DNA of 7,907 nt from NCBI GenBank assembly GCA_003453835.1, contig DMMN01000341.1, positions 1-7,907 of the forward strand. Direction: 5' to 3'. The position numbers and the translations under genes are program-made. Of this stretch, positions 5,641 through 7,907 are shown piece by piece (within the stretch, counting starts at the first letter, position 1; the number at the start of each line of letters is the position of its first letter). The notes below the pieces were generated by a model that was not told where the DNA came from, did not search any database, and was given only the letters and a program-made list of their open reading frames with translations. Origin of the DNA: Bacteroidota bacterium. GTDB lineage: Bacteria > Bacteroidota > Ignavibacteria > UBA10030.

Positions 5641-7401
5641 TTGAAGAAACTCATTCCCTTCCTTCTTGCACTCGTCCTCGAATGGTCTTGCCGACCTGGC
5701 AGCAGCCCGGATTCTGCTTCGTTCCATGGAGATATTTCCGCTTCGATGGAGAAGCTCGTCGATGGCGATCGCGCCATGGCAAGCGTCGAGTACTTCACAC
5801 GGTTCTGGCGGATCGGCGGCGGACCCGGCTTCGACTCGTGTCTCAACTACATTGAGACGAACCTGGTTAGACTCGGCTTCTCGGAGGGGACTTCCAAGCA
5901 GAGTGCGGCAAGGACCTTTCACGTTCAGGAGGACGTGACGGCCGAGCAGATCTGGACTCCGGAGGACGCCATCCTCGCCCTTGAAATCCCGGAGCAGCGA
6001 GTTCTTCATTCGTTCAGCCAAACGCCGGTGATGCTGTGCCAAAACTCGTTTCCGGCTGAAGTAACAGCGGAACTTGTCTACGTCAAAGGAGGAGGGAAAC
6101 CAACCGACTATGATCAGGTCGACGTGCGGGGGAAAGTCGTCCTCTGTGATGCACCTCCCGGCGTGTACAGGCTCGCCATGGACCGAGGAGCCGTCGGCCT
6201 CGTCTCCTCTTTCGTTCCGAAACACAACAGCCCGGAGCTTCACCCCGACATCATCGCGGAATCCGGAATCCCCTACGATGACACGCGAAAACCATTTGCC
6301 CTCAAGACCTCACCACGGACTGCCGCTGAGCTTCAACAGATGCTTCGCGATCAGCATATCTCGGTTCGCATCTTTGTGAAGACATCCTTCAAATCGGCTC
6401 CCATTAGGACTCTTGTTGCCGAAATTGCCGGCGCGGTTAAGCCGGATGAGCGAATTGTCTTAGCCGCACACCTCGATCATTACAAGCCGGGGGCAAATGA
6501 CAATGCGAGCGGCTCTGCCACACTTCTGGAAATCCTTCGGGCGATTTCCTCCGGCATCCAATCAGGCCGGCTCCCGCAGCCGGCGAGGACGCTCACGTTT
6601 CTTTGGGTCGATGAATACAAGGGAACCAGCCTTTGGATGAAGAAGCATGAGGCATTACTGAAGGATGTCCGCGCAGTGTTCGTCCTGGATATGGTGGGCG
6701 GTGATCCGAAAAAGACGGGGGGAACATTCCGGGTCGAGCGAATGCCGGACCCCGCCGCTATTTGGTTTCGACCTCCCGAACAACACTCCGGCTGGGGCGC
6801 CGGCAATTGGGACAAGGCGAAGCTCTTCGGAAGTTTCCTGAATGACTTCTATCTTTCCGTTGTGGAGCGACGCGCGAGGGCGACAGGATGGAACATCACG
6901 TACAACGTCTGGGAAGGGGGAAGCGATCATGATCCGTTCCTCTGGAAGGGAATCCCCGCCATTCTGAGCTGGCACTTCCCCGATTTCGGATACCACTCGA
7001 GCATGGATGTGTCTGAGAATGTCAGCCCGATTGAGATGAAGCATGCCGGTGCGAGCATCGGCACAGCGGCACTAACGCTCGCGGCGGGAACGGAAACTGC
7101 TGCCTGGGAGATTCTCAAAAACGTCGCTCTGGCCGCCGAGGCGAGGTCTATGATCTTAAGCAGCCAGGTTAAGGACGCGCTCATGGAAGCTGAAGCTGGT
7201 GGTGCTACGACGCTGGAGCCTGTCCGAAAGCAGGAGCGGGAGATGTTGGAAGCGTGGAGGAAATGGTATGATGAAGCCTTGGAGTCCGTGCTGACGGTGC
7301 CGATCACACCTCCCACGGAATCTCTCAAGAATGAAGTGCGACGAGCCGTTGAAGACCATCGCTTCCGGATCGACAATCTCATCGCCGCAATGGGCTTGTA
7401 G
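5641..7401 (+). CDS. exported M28-type zinc peptidase with PA-like insert
   Basis: This 586-residue protein (from TTG 5641) probably cleaves amino acids or dipeptides from peptides outside the cytoplasm. MKKLIPFLLALVLEWSC is an export signal. C17 may be lipidated, but the lipobox (EWSC) is poor. A PA-like domain spans about 140-235 (ELVYVKGG, VRGKVVL, RGAVGLVSS). The M28 catalytic core follows at about 255-465. Matching it to Vibrio aminopeptidase, zinc ligands are H277 (AHLDH), D287 (GANDNASG, bridging), E325 (VDEY), D350 (LDMVG) and H452 (YHSSMD). The usual catalytic Glu before the Glu ligand is D324. GGSDHDPF (426-433) is also typical of M28 relatives. A charged, helical tail of about 115 residues (470-586) follows the core. 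The gene is divergent from the receptor operon and convergent with the aminotransferase gene. The same frame is open back to ATG 5344, but those 99 codons overlap the receptor gene and look non-coding. Confidence 0.9.
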   Translation: MKKLIPFLLALVLEWSCRPGSSPDSASFHGDISASMEKLVDGDRAMASVEYFTRFWRIGGGPGFDSCLNYIETNLVRLGFSEGTSKQSAARTFHVQEDVTAEQIWTPEDAILALEIPEQRVLHSFSQTPVMLCQNSFPAEVTAELVYVKGGGKPTDYDQVDVRGKVVLCDAPPGVYRLAMDRGAVGLVSSFVPKHNSPELHPDIIAESGIPYDDTRKPFALKTSPRTAAELQQMLRDQHISVRIFVKTSFKSAPIRTLVAEIAGAVKPDERIVLAAHLDHYKPGANDNASGSATLLEILRAISSGIQSGRLPQPARTLTFLWVDEYKGTSLWMKKHEALLKDVRAVFVLDMVGGDPKKTGGTFRVERMPDPAAIWFRPPEQHSGWGAGNWDKAKLFGSFLNDFYLSVVERRARATGWNITYNVWEGGSDHDPFLWKGIPAILSWHFPDFGYHSSMDVSENVSPIEMKHAGASIGTAALTLAAGTETAAWEILKNVALAAEARSMILSSQVKDALMEAEAGGATTLEPVRKQEREMLEAWRKWYDEALESVLTVPITPPTESLKNEVRRAVEDHRFRIDNLIAAMGL

Positions 7402-7421
7402 CGATCGGGTTTCGAGCTGAA

Positions 7422-7907
7422 CTATTTGACCAATTCCTTCGACCGTTGCTCGTCGAGGAACTCTTCCACCAGCCGAGAGTTCTTCAGAGCAGACTCGATC
7501 CGCCTCAACGCCTCTCGGATATCTTCGGCCGAGGAGACGTACGAGAGCCGGATGTATTCCTGATCTTCTTCTTTCGGGCGCGTTCCGAAACATTGCCGTC
7601 CAAGCACCGCAACGCCCGCTTTGTGAAGCAGAAATTGCTGTAACTGCCGGGAGTCTTTGAAGCCGTGCTTCCGGCAGACTCTTGTTACATTGGGATAGAC
7701 GTAAAACGCACCAGCCGGCTTTCTGCAGAAGAACCCATCAATGAGATTCAATCCCTCAACGATCAAATCTCGATTACTTCGGAATCCCTCCACCATGTCT
7801 TCCACATACCGCTGTGAACCGGCGAGCGCCTCGATGGCTGCGTGCTGAGTGAAGGTGGCCGTGCAGGAGACGGAGTTCGTCATGAGTCTCGCGACAGAGA
7901 AGGCGAG
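7422..7907 (-). CDS. pyridoxal-phosphate aminotransferase class I/II, C-terminal part (aspartate aminotransferase-like)
   Basis: The gene is cut by the right edge of the window. The frame is open to base 7907 and about 161 C-terminal residues are visible, some 40% of a normal 390-400-residue enzyme. MTNSVSCTATFTQ followed by EALAGSQRYVEDMV, RRDL-like SNRDLIVEGLN, GAFYVYPN, GVAVLGRQCFG and YIRLSYVSS match the small domain of fold-type I aminotransferases of the aspartate aminotransferase family. The Arg in YIRLSY is the residue that binds the substrate carboxylate. The Lys that holds the cofactor would lie upstream, outside the window. The ATG at 7883 is internal to the fold and is not the real start. 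The stop lies 20 bases from the stop of the convergent M28 gene; no hairpin terminator is visible between them. The amino-group donor and acceptor cannot be decided from this part. Confidence 0.88.
   Translation of the reverse strand, partial: LAFSVARLMTNSVSCTATFTQHAAIEALAGSQRYVEDMVEGFRSNRDLIVEGLNLIDGFFCRKPAGAFYVYPNVTRVCRKHGFKDSRQLQQFLLHKAGVAVLGRQCFGTRPKEEDQEYIRLSYVSSAEDIREALRRIESALKNSRLVEEFLDEQRSKELVK

Noticed and set aside
5620..6243. A 207-codon minus-strand open frame opposite the peptidase N-terminal half
   Set aside because: It is antisense to a clear domain-bearing gene and shows no recognisable motif.
7402..7421. A bidirectional terminator between the convergent peptidase and aminotransferase genes
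   Set aside because: The 20 bases contain only very short palindromes (such as CGATCG) and no stem followed by a T-run.

Overview
The window looks like chromosomal DNA of a moderately GC-rich member of the Bacteroidota/Chlorobiota/Ignavibacteriota (FCB) group, probably free-living or from a metagenome. The main clue is a TonB-dependent receptor with an N-terminal carboxypeptidase-like regulatory domain, followed at once by a DUF4249-type lipoprotein. A DUF4905-type protein points the same way, as do promoter-like sequences resembling the Bacteroidota TTG / TAnnTTTG pattern. No RNA genes, mobile elements, CRISPR arrays or long repeats were seen. The lineage is inferred from family content, not from a marker gene.

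Layout. From about 5461 leftwards to 30, five genes lie on the minus strand in a tight row: TonB-dependent receptor (3245-5461), DUF4249-like lipoprotein (2270-3241, 3-base gap), DUF4905-like protein with propeller-like repeats (1357-2223, 46-base gap), YjbQ/UPF0047 protein (950-1375, 19-base overlap) and PhzF-family isomerase-like protein (30-953, 4-base ATGA overlap). This spacing suggests one transcription unit, with the 46-base gap as the only plausible internal break. Divergent from it on the plus strand is a secreted M28-type zinc peptidase with a PA-like insert (5641-7401). Its 3' end converges, 20 bases apart, on the C-terminal part of a class I/II aminotransferase (7422-7907, minus strand) that runs off the right edge.

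How the genes may work together. The receptor and the DUF4249 lipoprotein are a recurrent outer-membrane pair and probably import or bind one nutrient at the cell surface. The divergent peptidase, exported across the inner membrane, could supply peptides or amino acids from the same shared regulatory region. The three cytoplasmic downstream genes (DUF4905, YjbQ, PhzF) have no well-defined shared pathway; their tight overlap is the least explained part of the window. The true 5' ends of the two divergent genes matter: both long open frames run into each other, but signal peptides place the real starts at TTG codons at 5461 (minus) and 5641 (plus). That leaves a 179-base divergent promoter region.
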